Shown here one piece after another: positions 1 to 10,204 of a stretch of DNA of 21,513 nt. The translations under genes and the position numbers were made by a program. The notes under the pieces are model-generated. The model worked only from the letters and a program-made list of their open reading frames with translations, did not search any database and was not told where the DNA came from. Numbering within the stretch: the stretch's first letter is position 1; each line of letters starts with the position of its first letter. The DNA comes from Cudoniella acicularis (taxonomy: Eukaryota; Ascomycota; Leotiomycetes; Helotiales; Helotiaceae), in NCBI GenBank assembly GCA_013054445.1, contig JAAMPI010000991.1, forward strand, positions 1 through 21,513. Direction: 5' to 3'.

Positions 1-1117
1 TGTGGCACAGGCACCTACAACGCCTGTGGGCCAGGCAAGGTCCACATGCGACGTGTGGCTGGGCCGAGAGAGCGTTCGTTGAAGCAGCTAGAGCTTTGAG
101 GGCTCTAATGCTAGTCCGTACATATGCTTGGGAGTTAGACGCCGAGAGCCACAGGGTTTAGAGGTGGCTCAGTCGAGATGCAGAAGAACGAGCGAGTGAG
201 CTTCCAGAATCACCGAAGGGATGCCTAGCCACAGGGAAGCCACAACCCATGTCTGGGGAGTGATCTGCGGGGAAAAGGAAGGGGGATGACGAAGTGTTTG
301 TGAGATCAGTTAAGATCGACACGGAGATATGCGATTAGGTCATTTGGTTGGTTCATCGACCGACTATCTTTATGTCCTCTTACACAATAAAGTCTCAGAA
401 TTCCAGAAACAATAGAAAGTAATTGAATAATCAGAGAAACTTCATTAATAGCGATTTTCGATTCAGTGATGCTTCTGAAGACATACCATTCGCCGAAGTT
501 CCTTTAGGTTGGACTACTAACTGATCGTGAGCCATTTTTTGAAACGGCCCCTCCGAAAGCACCGAAACTCTAAATACAAAGACAGACGCAGAGAAAGACT
601 AAAAAGCTTGATCGGGACGTCCAGGTCGCTTTTCAGCTCTTGGGATGCTGTCCGATCTCTAGATTGTATGACCCAGGGATACCTTGAGTCAATCACGTGA
701 TGATGAACTCGAGGCTGTTCGAAGTTTACTTTAAAAAGAGGGGAGATGACTAAAAATCTAAAAATAGTTGGGAAAAAGTTCTTTTCTAGAAAGTGGCAAA
801 GAGATCCACCTTGGTCCTTGCAGAATAGGAAAGGAGGGGGGACAGCCACACTCGTGCAGAAAATTGGCCACAGACTTTGTTAAATTGATTTTCTTGGCGA
901 AAGGAAATAGTGGCAAAACGGATATCATTGTGTTCGACGATTTATTCGCTATAACGTAGTAAAACAACTGGAGAGGCCAAAGGGGATAGAACGGATAACG
1001 CCGAGCAAGAATGAACAATAAATACTATTCTGGTGAATACTCCAAACTCCACCTTATGCCCAGTGAATAGTGACCCTAAAAATTGTACTCCAACAATGCA
1101 ACTCCAAAACTCCGTAT
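1..1117. other. Left-edge stretch without a convincing gene
   Basis: No reading frame here resembles a known family. The first ~250 bases are more GC-rich than what follows, and one plus-strand frame is open from the left edge to a TAG at 159-161 (about 52 codons, no ATG needed). This could be the tail of a gene lying outside the window, but codon content alone does not establish it. From ~360 to ~1100 the DNA becomes AT-rich and probably holds the 3' UTR of the minus-strand kinesin. A minus-strand AATAAA (941-946) lies about 170 nt past the kinesin stop and is a possible polyadenylation signal. A CACGTG palindrome sits at 692-701. Confidence 0.5.
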
Positions 1118-3465
1118 TCATACCAGTAAAAGTGCAATTCCCTCATACGCTCTCTCCACTGTGCGGTTACCCACGCCCGGTACTGCTCGGAATTGCTGCA
1201 GAGTCCTGATGTTTCCTCCGTCATCATCGTTCTGAAGTTCCAAAAATTCGACTAAGTCTCTGGCTTTTTTCGCTCCAACGCCGCTGAGACCTTTGATTAG
1301 AGTTACATCTCGTGAGTTAATAATGTCGAGGAGATGCCGCGTCCGAGGCGTTTGAGGCTCAGAGAGGTCGTCATCAGGTTGATCGGAGAAGACGCGAAGG
1401 GTGGATTTGTTTGTTGACTTGGCTTTGGACTTTTTTGGCTTAGAAGCCTTGTAAGCAAAACTATCATCATCTTGGTAATTTTCTGCTTGAACTACGGCCG
1501 AGCCATTGTACTCATCATCAGAATCCACATTAGCTCTCGCGTTCCGTGGTTTTTGTTCGGGATCTGGTTTAGACATTTCGAAAGACGCTGCAGGGGTGGG
1601 AAGTTGCGTGGTAGGAACAATTGGCGCAATTGAAAGGGCCGTTCGTCTTTCTGGAGCTACAGGAGCTGGAAAGGTGGTTGTTGTTTCGGCATCCCTTTTT
1701 GCCTGCAATTTCGTCCTCAAAATTTCCATCTTTCTTAATAACTTCTCCTGGCCTGGAAAGAAGGGAAGAGCCATTTCGTACATTTTCAGGGCGCTGGCAT
1801 CTTCCCCTCTTGCCCTGTGTTGCTTTGCCATCAACAAAAATCTCAAGCCTTCAGCTCTTGCCTCCTCTTCCGCCTCTCCTAGTTCAACTTTTCTCTCCAA
1901 TGCTTCCAACCGTCGTTGAACAATTTCACTGATCTCCACGGGAGCGTTGGCTACAGGCTGATCCAGTGCTCGATTGGCCAAAGCTTCTGAAACCTTTCGC
2001 TCGATAAGTTCTTCAATCTTAGCGGCCGATAGTGCGGCATTTTGTTGGGAAACTGTAGGTCGAGCAAGCTTTGTTGGACGCGAGTTGGCCGAATCAGAAG
2101 GCCTCTTATTTGAGGAATTTGATCTCCGGACTCCAGGTCCCGTGGGATTTGACGACCGCGCCACTGGTTTGGCTCTGTCTGTGTAGACAGAAAATGCTTT
2201 AGCTGGCTTGTCACCACCCTTCTGAGCAACAGCACTCGGATGTGTGTTATGAGCATTTGCTAATGGTCGCAATGGCTGTCGCTGAATAGAGGACCCACTC
2301 AAGGGTGCCGTTTTCCTTGGTGGCTGAGTAAATACCACCTCGTTTTCAATCTCCCTAACCTCGATGCGCTTTGCCCTCGAGCTGACATTGAGACTAGAGA
2401 GCGTGTCTAGGTGATATGACCGTAGAGGAGCCAAGTTCAAGATCATAATCGTAATCCCATTATTCTGACCGAGACTGAGAATACGAGTCATTTTGGACTC
2501 TCTATAGGGTATCCTTTTGTCTCCCCGTCCGATGGCATCGACACACTGGCTAAGAACGAACAGAGATTTATTGATGCTTGCCGATTCAACCATTCGTTCC
2601 TTTCCATTCTCGGTTCTTCGATTATCTTCTGAACCAGCCAGATCAATTGCGGATGCTGTACTTATGAGGGTCTCATTTCCGTTCGTTTGAATTAACTTGA
2701 CCATTAGAATGGCGTGACTTCGACTGCTTTGTGCGTTGAGTTTCGTTCCCGCGGTACTCCGATTGTTGTTTGCTTCGATGTATAATCTCTCGAAGTCTTT
2801 CAGATCATCGCAAGCTCGTTCAGACAATCCAACGACGATAGTTTTTCCGTCCTTTTCGCGCAGCGGTAGACCAGCCAAGGAGCGTTTTTCGGGTGATTCA
2901 AAGAGGTCATAAACTTTGTCGTTGTAAATTTCGTAGTATGAAAGGTTGACTGAGACACTTGTTTCTCCTCCAGAATCCTTGGATACCTTCCTTCCACGAC
3001 GATATATTCCACTAAGCAATCGCGGGATGACTCCTCTCTCCGAAAGCTTCATTCCCCCTCTCATAGTATGTGTTTTCCCGGTTCCAGTAACGCCATACGC
3101 GAAAATTGTCACATCGAGACCTTGGAAGAGGGACTTCAGCGTCGGTGCCACTACAGATAATCAGCCTATGCAATCGAGGCGACAGTTTTCGCTATACCTT
3201 CGTTGGTAAAGAGCTCCTCTTGTGTTGTTCCCATATCATAAACGCCATTAAATTGAAATGAAAACTCCTCAGATTCGTTTTTAGGACTCGGTATCCGCAC
3301 AATGTTCATAGGCTTTCCATCCTGACTAGAATCGGCGGTCACTATTATATCTTTGTCTAGTTCGTTGTCCAGCAATGGCCGAATTCGCGCGACGACTGTG
3401 TGCTTGTTAGTGGTGTAGTTCGCGATGGCTTGGTAAATTTTGCAGGAATTACCTCGAACAGACAT
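1118..3465 (-). CDS. Kinesin motor protein with C-terminal helix-hairpin-helix (Kid/kinesin-10-like)
   Basis: The product is predicted to be an ATP-driven microtubule motor of 766 residues. There are two exons: 3199-3465 plus base 3198, then 1118-3150. They are joined across a 47-nt intron (3151-3197, GTATAG...CTGTAG), which restores the continuous motor sequence FTNEVAPTL. The motor domain covers about residues 20-370. Visible motifs are the P-loop GVTGTGKTHT (109-118), switch I NAQSSRSHA (228-236), switch II DLAGSE (259-264) and the YRESKMTRIL element. The middle is basic and Ser/Pro-rich. A charged helical stretch with a TPR- or MIT-like look lies near 500-570. The last ~65 residues carry two Gly-x-Gly hairpins (GLSGVGAKKA and VPGVGNRTV), a helix-hairpin-helix fold known to bind DNA in vertebrate Kid/KIF22. 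The inferred role is a chromosome-arm motor in mitosis. The start at 3465 has A at -3; an upstream in-frame codon at 3573 precedes a non-conserved stretch and is not preferred. The motor assignment is firm; the subfamily rests on the C-terminus and was not tested by phylogeny. Confidence 0.93.
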
Positions 3466-4368
3466 GTTGCGATGTTGATTGAAAAAACAAATTATGCAGA
3501 TAATGCCCAAAGGAATACCAGGCACCAAAACCTGGGTGTTTCTGAGCCACTTGCACTCTGCTTTGAAGTTCACACGTCGTCAAAACAGCGAGAGCAGCTT
3601 GGCTGCGAGGTTGGCGGGAGCCAATTGTGTCCACCGTTGACGGGGCAACGCAAGCAACCCCCCTGTGTCTCACAGCCACGCCCGAAAAGGCGATTTCTCA
3701 TACCGCGCCACTACCTTCGTGAAGCACCCTATTGCGATCACATTATTTTTATCTGTAGCACGATATTAATTTAGTTGCTGGCTTGTTTGCTGCATCTGCT
3801 ATTCCTTGCGTCGTCTGCTCCTTCAAATAGTACTTTGGTCCGGTACACCTGAATATATTGTTTAAAAAATGGTAGTATATCCATAGTAGGATATTGATTT
3901 AGACATATTTAGTATACGGGCTCTCCCTTTAGTTCAATATCTAAATAATTTCTAGTCAGCGAAGCTGAGTTATTTTGCTCCTGTGAAACACTATCAAGCT
4001 TAACTGGACTAGAACTTGGCAAGCCCGGCACTCAGATCATACCGGACCGGTAGAAAAATTTTCACAAAAGTCTGCTGCCGACCATGTCGCAGAGGTAAAT
4101 CCGATATGAGGCTGCATTATTTTGGAGTAGAACACACAGTGGTATGAATTCTTCATTAGTTCTAACTTTTTAGTGCCACTTCGATATTCTCCATACAATA
4201 CCCATTCTCGGCTATATAAATTATACCTGAAAACTCCTCTTTCACTTCAGATTTTGTCTATCTCAACTTTTCGCTCCTCTCCAATAGCGTGTTTTCTCCA
4301 ACAGTATACGCTACACAAAAGTATAATATTTTCTCTCCAAAAAAGGGTTCGTGAATCTCGGCATCAAT
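3466..4368. other. Intergenic: kinesin upstream region and glycosidase 3' flank
   Basis: Both flanking genes are on the minus strand, so this holds the kinesin promoter and 5' UTR (low-coordinate side) and the 3' flank of the glycosidase. The DNA from ~3750 to ~4340 is AT-rich with no family-like frame. It contains a 13-bp perfect palindrome TACCGGACCGGTA (4040-4052). It also contains a plus-strand TATATAAA (4213-4220) followed by CT-rich sequence that looks like a fungal transcription start. The only frames after that TATA are short and unrecognised. Confidence 0.5.
4040..4052. repeat. 13-bp palindrome with inverted CGG/CCG triplets
   Basis: The sequence TACCGGACCGGTA reads the same on both strands around a central A. 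Inverted CGG triplets are the usual half-sites of fungal Zn2Cys6 transcription factors, so an operator is possible. It lies about 575 bp upstream of the kinesin start and about 320 bp past the glycosidase stop. A chance palindrome cannot be excluded. Confidence 0.3.
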
Positions 4369-6002
4369 TCAAGTTTCGCTGGCCAACGAGGTTTGAATGT
4401 CGACAACACTAAGGGAGATCTTGTTTGTCGTACTTGGTGGCAAAACCCCACCACCCATTATCAATAAATGATTTGTGTTTTGTTGAAGGACTCTTAAGTG
4501 TCGTGTGTAAGCTGCCGGCTGGGGCGTTTTTACCGTTTTCCACGAACTGGAGTCACCAAGGGCCCGGTTGACGAAAACCTGGCTGTTGGAACTCGCGCTG
4601 ACAAAAATTGTCCCATTTAATCCGCCTACGGGTGACCACTACACGAGTGAAGAGTTAGTCAAGCTTCTTTGAACTATGTAATCAAGCAATGCCGAAAATC
4701 TTTGTCTTACTGTGATGTACGGAGAACCTGTAGGTTGAATGCCATCGTTGGAGATGAGTGGATACCCCACCGACTGATTGAACTTCAGAGGATCCTTGGC
4801 GATCTTGTAATATACAGGGAACTGATAGGAGGTCGACTTTGTTGGCCCACCACCGTATTCATAGGTCATCATATACCTGCTATCTGGGAGTTCAGTGACT
4901 GTTGTCATTCCAGGCCGGGCAGTGTAGGTTGAATAAGACACATCATCCACCACGGACTCCCACGTGAGCAAATCTTTGGACTCTTGATGCACGAGTTTCT
5001 GTCCGTGCAAAGGATCTCGTTGATCAGAATAGTACAGAACGATGTTTTGTTTGTAAACCATAAGGAAAGGCTCCCAAATTGCGGGGATGCCATTGTCGGG
5101 AATAGCTGCTCCACCAGTTGCAACATGCGAGACAAATTTCCAAGTGTAACCTTTGTCTTCACTGGCATAAACATCGATTTTAGTGGCGTTTAGGTTCGTA
5201 GGGATTGAATTTCCAGCACAGAGAATGGTGCCGGCTTCAAAATCCCCAACCCGTATGGGAAGTTCGTACAAGAAAGGTTGATAACGAAGACCCCAATTGT
5301 TGACCGTGTCTTGAACCCGAGAAATCTCTTTCCACTAATTGAATATTAGCATATGTTTTTGTATAAGCATTTCGGCTCAGGTTGAAGACGATTGGGAGGT
5401 GTAACTCCTACACCACGTCAGTGGCCATACCCACAATAACCCACATAAGCACAGTGATTCTCGCCCGCCGGACCAACCAAACCACTAGACCCCGGTGCGG
5501 CTACAATCGAGAGTGCGTTTGGCCATTAACTCCTACAGCGTCTTAATGACCTTACCCATTTTCGATTTGTAACAGCAATGGGGTCCAGGTTCTTGGTTGG
5601 TCCGGAAGGCGAGAATCACTGTGCTCATATGGGTTATTGTGGGTATGGCCATTAACGTGATGTAGGAGTTAACACGATAAGGAGGTAATCATCCGGTTGA
5701 GTTATTTGAAGCGCTGCGTTGAAGGAGAGCAGGGTTTGTCATCTTACCGTTTCCCCACCATCTGCACTCCTATAAATTGGGAAATATACCCTGGGCGGTT
5801 CAGGACTATAGTTCTCCCATGTTGCTAGGAGGACTCCGCCCTCAAGCTCGACAGTACGGGCGTAGAGAACCCCGGGATCAGTATAATTTGATGGTGGGAC
5901 AAAAACCGTAACATTTGTGAACGTGGAGAAGGGAGCAATTGTGAGAGCGGTAAAACCCGTTCCGCAGAATAGAGCAACCAAGGGAAGAAGAGAGAGCTGC
6001 AT
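4369..6002 (-). CDS. Secreted Asp-box (BNR) glycosidase-like protein, GH93/sialidase-like
   Basis: Three exons encode 382 residues: 5748-6002, 4711-5334 and 4369-4638. Intron 1 (5335-5747) is unusually long at 413 nt because it contains a foldback element; intron 2 (4639-4710) is 72 nt. Splicing of intron 1 exactly completes an Asp-box, SADGGETW (residues 79-86); a second, SEDKGYTW, lies at 143-150. The protein begins with a hydrophobic signal-peptide-like stretch (about residues 1-20) and has N-glycosylation sequons NVT and NYT soon after. Other recognisable blocks are WGLRYQPFLYELP, IWEPFL, YYSDQRDPLHGQKLVHQ, YITWSPVGG, and IMGGGVLPPS near the C-terminus. These are typical of fungal secreted beta-propeller glycosidases annotated as BNR/sialidase or GH93 exo-arabinanase. 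The inferred job is extracellular attack on plant-wall arabinan or a related glycan; the substrate cannot be read from sequence. The start at 6002 is favoured because it begins the signal peptide and has a TATA box 55-63 bases upstream. Confidence 0.85.
5404..5669. mobile_element. MITE-like foldback element inside intron 1 of the glycosidase gene
   Basis: Two 77-bp terminal inverted repeats, 5404-5480 and 5593-5669, match at about 70 of 77 positions by hand alignment. Weaker pairing continues inward for about 25 bp. Both outer ends read ACTCCTAC and are flanked by TA (5402-5403 and 5670-5671), as expected for a TA target duplication of Tc1/mariner-type elements. Six of the seven mismatches between the arms are transitions, which would fit mild repeat-induced point mutation or simple ageing. 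A third, degraded copy of the terminus, also preceded by TA, begins at 5529 in the same orientation as the left arm. There is no transposase frame, so this is a non-autonomous element. Without it the host intron would be about 145 nt. The superfamily assignment is inference from the TA flanks alone. Confidence 0.82.
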
Positions 6003-6572
6003 AGTGGGAAGTTTTTCTGGATGCACAATAGATGCAAGTAGGTAAGGAAACAACAACTTTATATACACACTTAGCTCAAACTCATCTAAGCTGCTTGGCA
6101 ACTGATATCTAGCCCCCCGGGCGATGGCTCCGGTGGGCGAAGACGGAAAAATACCCCGCAGTAATTCCATCATAGAAAACTTTGAAAATGCCCCCATTCC
6201 CCGCAACTGATCCCGGAAATGAGTTGTGTCTTCTGCTCATCCTGGCTCCGGCAAAGGCTAAGGTCGGGTCAGATGCGCGCCAATCACGGAGGTACAACAA
6301 GCTTCCAGAAATGATCTTCCATCCTTCACGTGTTGGCGAATGCTGATGCTCTGATGCTCCGATGGCGAACGTTGATGAGAAGATACGATTCTTGGGCCGG
6401 TGAGGTTGCAGAGAACTTTCCAGAACTTCCGATCAGAAAGGTGGGCTTGGTGAAGCGAGCTTCAGGCTGCCCAATCGGGTGGCATCAGTCCCATGAAGCT
6501 TCTTCAATCCCCTCCCCTCAATATCGCAACGACTTCCATCTTCCATCAATCAACTCGTCGAAGTCAATCAAA
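6003..6572. other. Divergent promoter region, glycosidase / peroxiredoxin
   Basis: This 570-bp gap separates the divergent starts of the glycosidase (minus) and the peroxiredoxin (plus). It holds a minus-strand TATA box near the glycosidase and a CACGTG hexamer near 6328-6333. The peroxiredoxin side contains an ATG-rich run from 6337 (imperfect repeats of GATGCTC) and a frame from 6330 that is open and in frame with the peroxiredoxin. No separate gene is recognised. Confidence 0.55.
6057..6065 (-). promoter_or_regulatory. TATA box of the glycosidase gene
   Basis: On the minus strand the sequence reads TATATAAAG, about 55-63 bases upstream of the ATG at 6002. This spacing fits a fungal core promoter with a short 5' leader and supports the chosen start. 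Confidence 0.6.
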
Positions 6573-7349
6573 ATGTCACCCACCGCAGCCCTCCGAAGCA
6601 TCACGCTCAGACGCTTCCAGCCAGGCAGGACTTTTCACAGCTCCTCGCGTGCCTTCATCAAAGTTGGTGACAAGCTTCCGAACCTGGACCTTGTTGAAAG
6701 CTCCCCTGGCAACAAGGTCAATTTGAGTGAAGAAATCAAATCCGGCAAATCTCTCCTCATTGGTGTTCCTGCTGCATTCAGTATGTTGCCCTCCATTCTT
6801 ACGATATGTCAGAGCTCCTAAGTTGAGGTTTCAATGGCTAATTTTGTGTAGGTCCAGGTTGCTCGAATTCACATATTCCAGGCTATCTTAAGCACAAATC
6901 ACTCAAGAATGCCGGCCAGGTCTTCGTAATTGCCGTCAATGACCCTTTTGTGTAAGGCGAAGTCATTTTTCCCTTTGTGAAAGCCGGCTGACCGATTTAG
7001 GACGAAAGCATGGGGCGAGTCTCTCGATCCAAGCGGTAATTCGGGTGTAAGAATATCTTTCATATTTGTGGACTTGGAAATTAAAAATTAATGACTCCTA
7101 TAGATCCGCTTTCTCGGTGATCCGACAGCCAAGTTCACTAAAGCACTCGACCTTGCCTTTGACGGAACCGCTATATTTGGTGGTCCTCGAAGCAAGCGTT
7201 ATGCCCTTGAAATTGAAGATGGTAAAGTGAAGGCCCTGCATGTTGAACCCGACAACACTGGCATTGCTGGTAGGTTATTTCTCTTTTTGCCTGGATTGAT
7301 CTAATGCTAACATTTCTTAGTGTCCACCGCGGAAAAGGTTCTGGGTTGA
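6573..7349 (+). CDS. Peroxiredoxin, Prx5/Ahp1 class, mitochondrial-type N-terminus
   Basis: Five exons (6573-6780, 6852-6951, 7001-7046, 7104-7269, 7321-7349) encode 182 residues; the joined length is an exact codon multiple. The enzyme would reduce hydrogen peroxide and alkyl hydroperoxides through a cysteine thiol. The peroxidatic cysteine is C73 in SPGCSNSHIPGYL; intron 1 splits the Ser codon just before it. Later family blocks are IAVNDPFVTKAWG, IRFLGDPTAKFTKALDL, FGGPRSKRYAL and VEPDNTGIAVSTAEKVLG. The first ~27 residues are Arg/Ser-rich without acids, which suggests a mitochondrial targeting peptide. C73 is the only cysteine in the modelled protein, so a resolving cysteine is absent and reduction by a small thiol or glutaredoxin is likely (inference). 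An in-frame ATG at 6330 would add 81 residues of unlike composition and is not preferred; the chosen ATG has the context TCAAAATG. Introns 2-4 are only 49-57 nt. Confidence 0.92.
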
Positions 7350-8420
7350 TCGATGAAAACGAGCAGTACTGGCCACTCTGCACATTCGATAAAAGAATAA
7401 GCGAGCTCAATCCAAACACTCAGTGCAAATATTGGGAGGGTAAAGGGGACGATACACATTGTACTATTATGACCTAGTCAACGCCAAACTGGCATGCCAT
7501 TTAAGCTACAAGACACACCAACTTTCCTTGAATTTGCTTACGCAAACAGTTTTATAACGTTAACATATGGAAACTGCTCACCTTAAGGTTTTGTTCTGGT
7601 TTCAAAGTTCTGAGAAGACATAGTGAAGGTTGGTCTGGCTCTAAATATCGGTTCTTGTGCTGTAGGACCTCGTCGTGGATAAATGTTCCCGTTTTTGGTT
7701 ACTCTATTTATACATACTATCTACCTAATTCTGGTATCTCCAAGATTGCCGCTTCACCCGAACTCTTAACGAGAGAAAGAGGAAGAAATAAAATACACGT
7801 GATGTCATCACGTGCTAGTGAATTCATTCGATCACTTCTAGACATTCTCTAAAGCAAATAGAATACGGCATGGGTCTTCTTACTTCCAATTTGTTCTACG
7901 AAAGATTGTCTTTTCTTTTGAACTGCTTTTGGAAGGGGAGATTCAATGTGTTGTTGATCACGTTCTGCCTTATCGGAAGTTGGAATGCTGATTAGGACCT
8001 TGCTGACTGTGAGCCGAAGCCTCCATGTCAGGAGGCAACTTGAACCTTTCGTAACATCCACGCACGACTTGAAATTTGATTCTCCTTCTGCCGCAACAAT
8101 CACCTTACTGCCTCGCATCTACCGAACGCGTCAACGTCGCCTACTCTCCGATCTTTTGCCCCTCGTGCGAGTCAGCAACGCCGTTGAGTCACGTCAGTGA
8201 AGTGGTCACAACCCTCCACAGCCTTGTGCCTGGAATCTCGTCGCTCTGAGACGAGTTCGAGCACCACTTTACAATCGACAACATTTCTTCCCAACTGAGG
8301 AAGAGAAAGGCGGCTGAGGCGATAGGATCCTCTGATAAACCCGCCACAAGATCGAGCAAAAGACTTGCCTCAGCAGCAGCAAAAGAAGGTCCTCCGACCC
8401 CACTTACCACATCCACACCG
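7350..8420. other. Intergenic: peroxiredoxin 3' flank and E3-ligase upstream region
   Basis: No frame here is family-like apart from an AUG-less open extension just upstream of the E3-ligase start (8250-8420). The stretch contains a plus-strand AATAAA near 7786-7792, a 19-bp CACGTG palindrome (7796-7814) and an ACGCGT hexamer (8126-8131). The likely E3-ligase transcription start lies in CT-rich DNA around 8260-8290. Confidence 0.5.
7796..7814. promoter_or_regulatory. Paired CACGTG palindrome, candidate bHLH/bZIP operator
   Basis: CACGTGATGTCATCACGTG consists of two CACGTGAT half-sites inverted around a GTC spacer, so two E-boxes face each other. CACGTG is the known core for bHLH factors such as Cbf1-type regulators, and the centre resembles a bZIP site. 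It lies about 450 bp past the peroxiredoxin stop and about 610 bp before the E3-ligase ATG, so the controlled gene is uncertain. Confidence 0.45.
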
Positions 8421-10204
8421 ATGGACTCGGAGGACGAGTTTATGTCTGGCATGTCCAGCGAGGAGGACGATGTCCTACAAGAGAGCGATAACGATGATGG
8501 ATCGGCAGATGGTATGCCTTCCCCCGTGAACAAGTAGTCGTGTTTGCACAACGGCGGGATATTTCACTGACATAAATTGCTCATGGACAGACTTTGGCTT
8601 CGATGAACCCGAACCCGAATTAGGCTTTTCCCAGAAGGACGCCATGCCGAAGAAAAAGAAGACTTTCGATATCAATTTCAAGGTTTACCACCCGGAGGAT
8701 ATTCAAGCCCAGCAAGATGACCTCATTGATGAAGTTAACATGATCCTCGACATACGAAAAGAAGATGCGGCTATCCTCCTACGCCACTTTAGATGGAACA
8801 AGGAGCGGTTGATTGAAGACTACATGGACCGTCCGAAGAAGGTATTGGAAGATGCAGGCTTGGGGCCTAGTGCAACAGGACCACCGAAGCTGGAGGTCAT
8901 TCCAGGCTTCATGTGCGATATCTGCTGTGAAGATGAGTCTGGGCTGCAATCATTTGCCATGAAATGTGGACATCGTTATTGCATCAACTGCTACAAACAT
9001 TACCTGGGCCAGAAGATCAAGGAAGAAGGCGAGGCTGCCCGTATCCAATGTCCCGCCGATGGCTGCAAACGAATTATGGACGCAAAATCATTAGATCTCC
9101 TTGTAACAACAGACCTCCAACAACGATATCACGAGCTACTTACGAGGACTTATGTGGAGGATAAAGAACAGCTGAAATGGTGCCCGGCACCAGATTGCGA
9201 GAACGCTATTGAATGCGGGATAAAGAAGAAGGACCTCGATAGGGTTGTTCCTACCGTGGCGTGTGACTGCAAGCACCGTTTTTGCTTTGGATGTATTTTG
9301 GCAGATCACCAACCTGCTCCCTGCGAACTTGTCAAGAGATGGCTCAAGAAATGTGCTGATGATTCCGAAACCGCCAATTGGATCTCTGCGAATACGAAAG
9401 AATGTCCCAAGTGCAACTCAACCATCGAAAAGAACGGAGGTTGCAACCATATGACTTGCAGAAAGTGCAAGCACGAGTTCTGCTGGATGTGTATGGGCCT
9501 GTGGTCGGAACATGGGACAAGTTGGTACAATTGCAACAGGTTCGAGGAGAAAAGTGGCTCGGAAGCTCGCGACGCTCAAGCAAAGTCCCGCGTGTCTCTG
9601 GAACGATATCTACATTACTACAATCGATACGCCAATCATGAACAGTCCGCTAAGCTTGACAAAGACATCTACAACAAGACAGAAAAGAAGATGATTCAGC
9701 TACAATCAGCCTCTGGAATGTCTTGGATTGAGGTTCAGTATCTCAACTCGGCATCTCAAGCTTTGCAGACTTGCCGCCAAACACTGAAATGGACATATGC
9801 ATTCGCATTCTACCTTGCCCGCAACAACCTTACGGAGATGTTTGAAGACAACCAAAAAGATCTCGAGATGGCCGTCGAAGCTTTGTCAGAAATGTTTGAG
9901 AAGCCGGTAACGGAGCTCGCCGAACCGAAGCTGAAGGTCGAAATCATGGATAAGACATCTTATTGCAACAAACGTCGGGTAATTCTGCTCGCAGACACAG
10001 CAGACAATCTTGCAAATGGTGTGTGGTCATGGTCTATCAACTTCTGATCTTTTGATCTTTACACGATATGTTCCTTTTCCGCGTACCATTATGACTGACA
10101 AGAGCGCATCACTGATGGACTTTCATCTCACAGGAGAATGGGATTTCAACATTGACCTCTCACAACCCCGGAAAGGCCATTCATCCTTGGGCGCTCCAAA
10201 CTGA
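8421..10204 (+). CDS. Ariadne-type RBR E3 ubiquitin ligase
   Basis: Three exons (8421-8511, 8591-10018, 10134-10204) encode 529 residues; introns are 79 and 115 nt. RBR ligases take ubiquitin from an E2 onto their own cysteine before passing it to a substrate. The order is an acidic N-terminus (MDSEDEFMSGMSSEEDD), a UBA-like helical domain (about 75-110), RING1 starting at C139 (CDICCED), an IBR with CDCKHRFCFGC, and RING2 (CPKCNSTIEKNGGCNHMTC). The expected catalytic cysteine is C315 in GGCNHMTC. A helical Ariadne domain follows and ends in NGEWDFNIDL, a motif completed only by splicing intron 2. The length matches yeast Hel1 and animal Ariadne proteins. The gene is convergent with EXO1, 680 bp away. 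The reading frame is open back to 8250 without an ATG, so the ATG at 8421 is chosen although its context (CCG before ATG) is weak. Family assignment is firm; substrates are unknown. Confidence 0.95.

Noticed and set aside
3..161. Plus-strand frame open from the left edge (about 52 codons)
   Set aside because: Its content is somewhat protein-like, but there is no family motif, and opposite-strand frames are open too in this GC-rich stretch. It is mentioned only in the region entry.
517..1018. Two overlapping minus-strand frames of 110 and 86 codons
   Set aside because: Both are rich in Phe, Leu and Pro with no motif, in AT-rich DNA; they fit the kinesin 3' flank better than a gene.
6330..6572. 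In-frame ATG that would add 81 residues to the peroxiredoxin
   Set aside because: The extension has no presequence character and would hide the Arg/Ser-rich targeting peptide starting at 6573; it lies in an ATG-repetitive leader.
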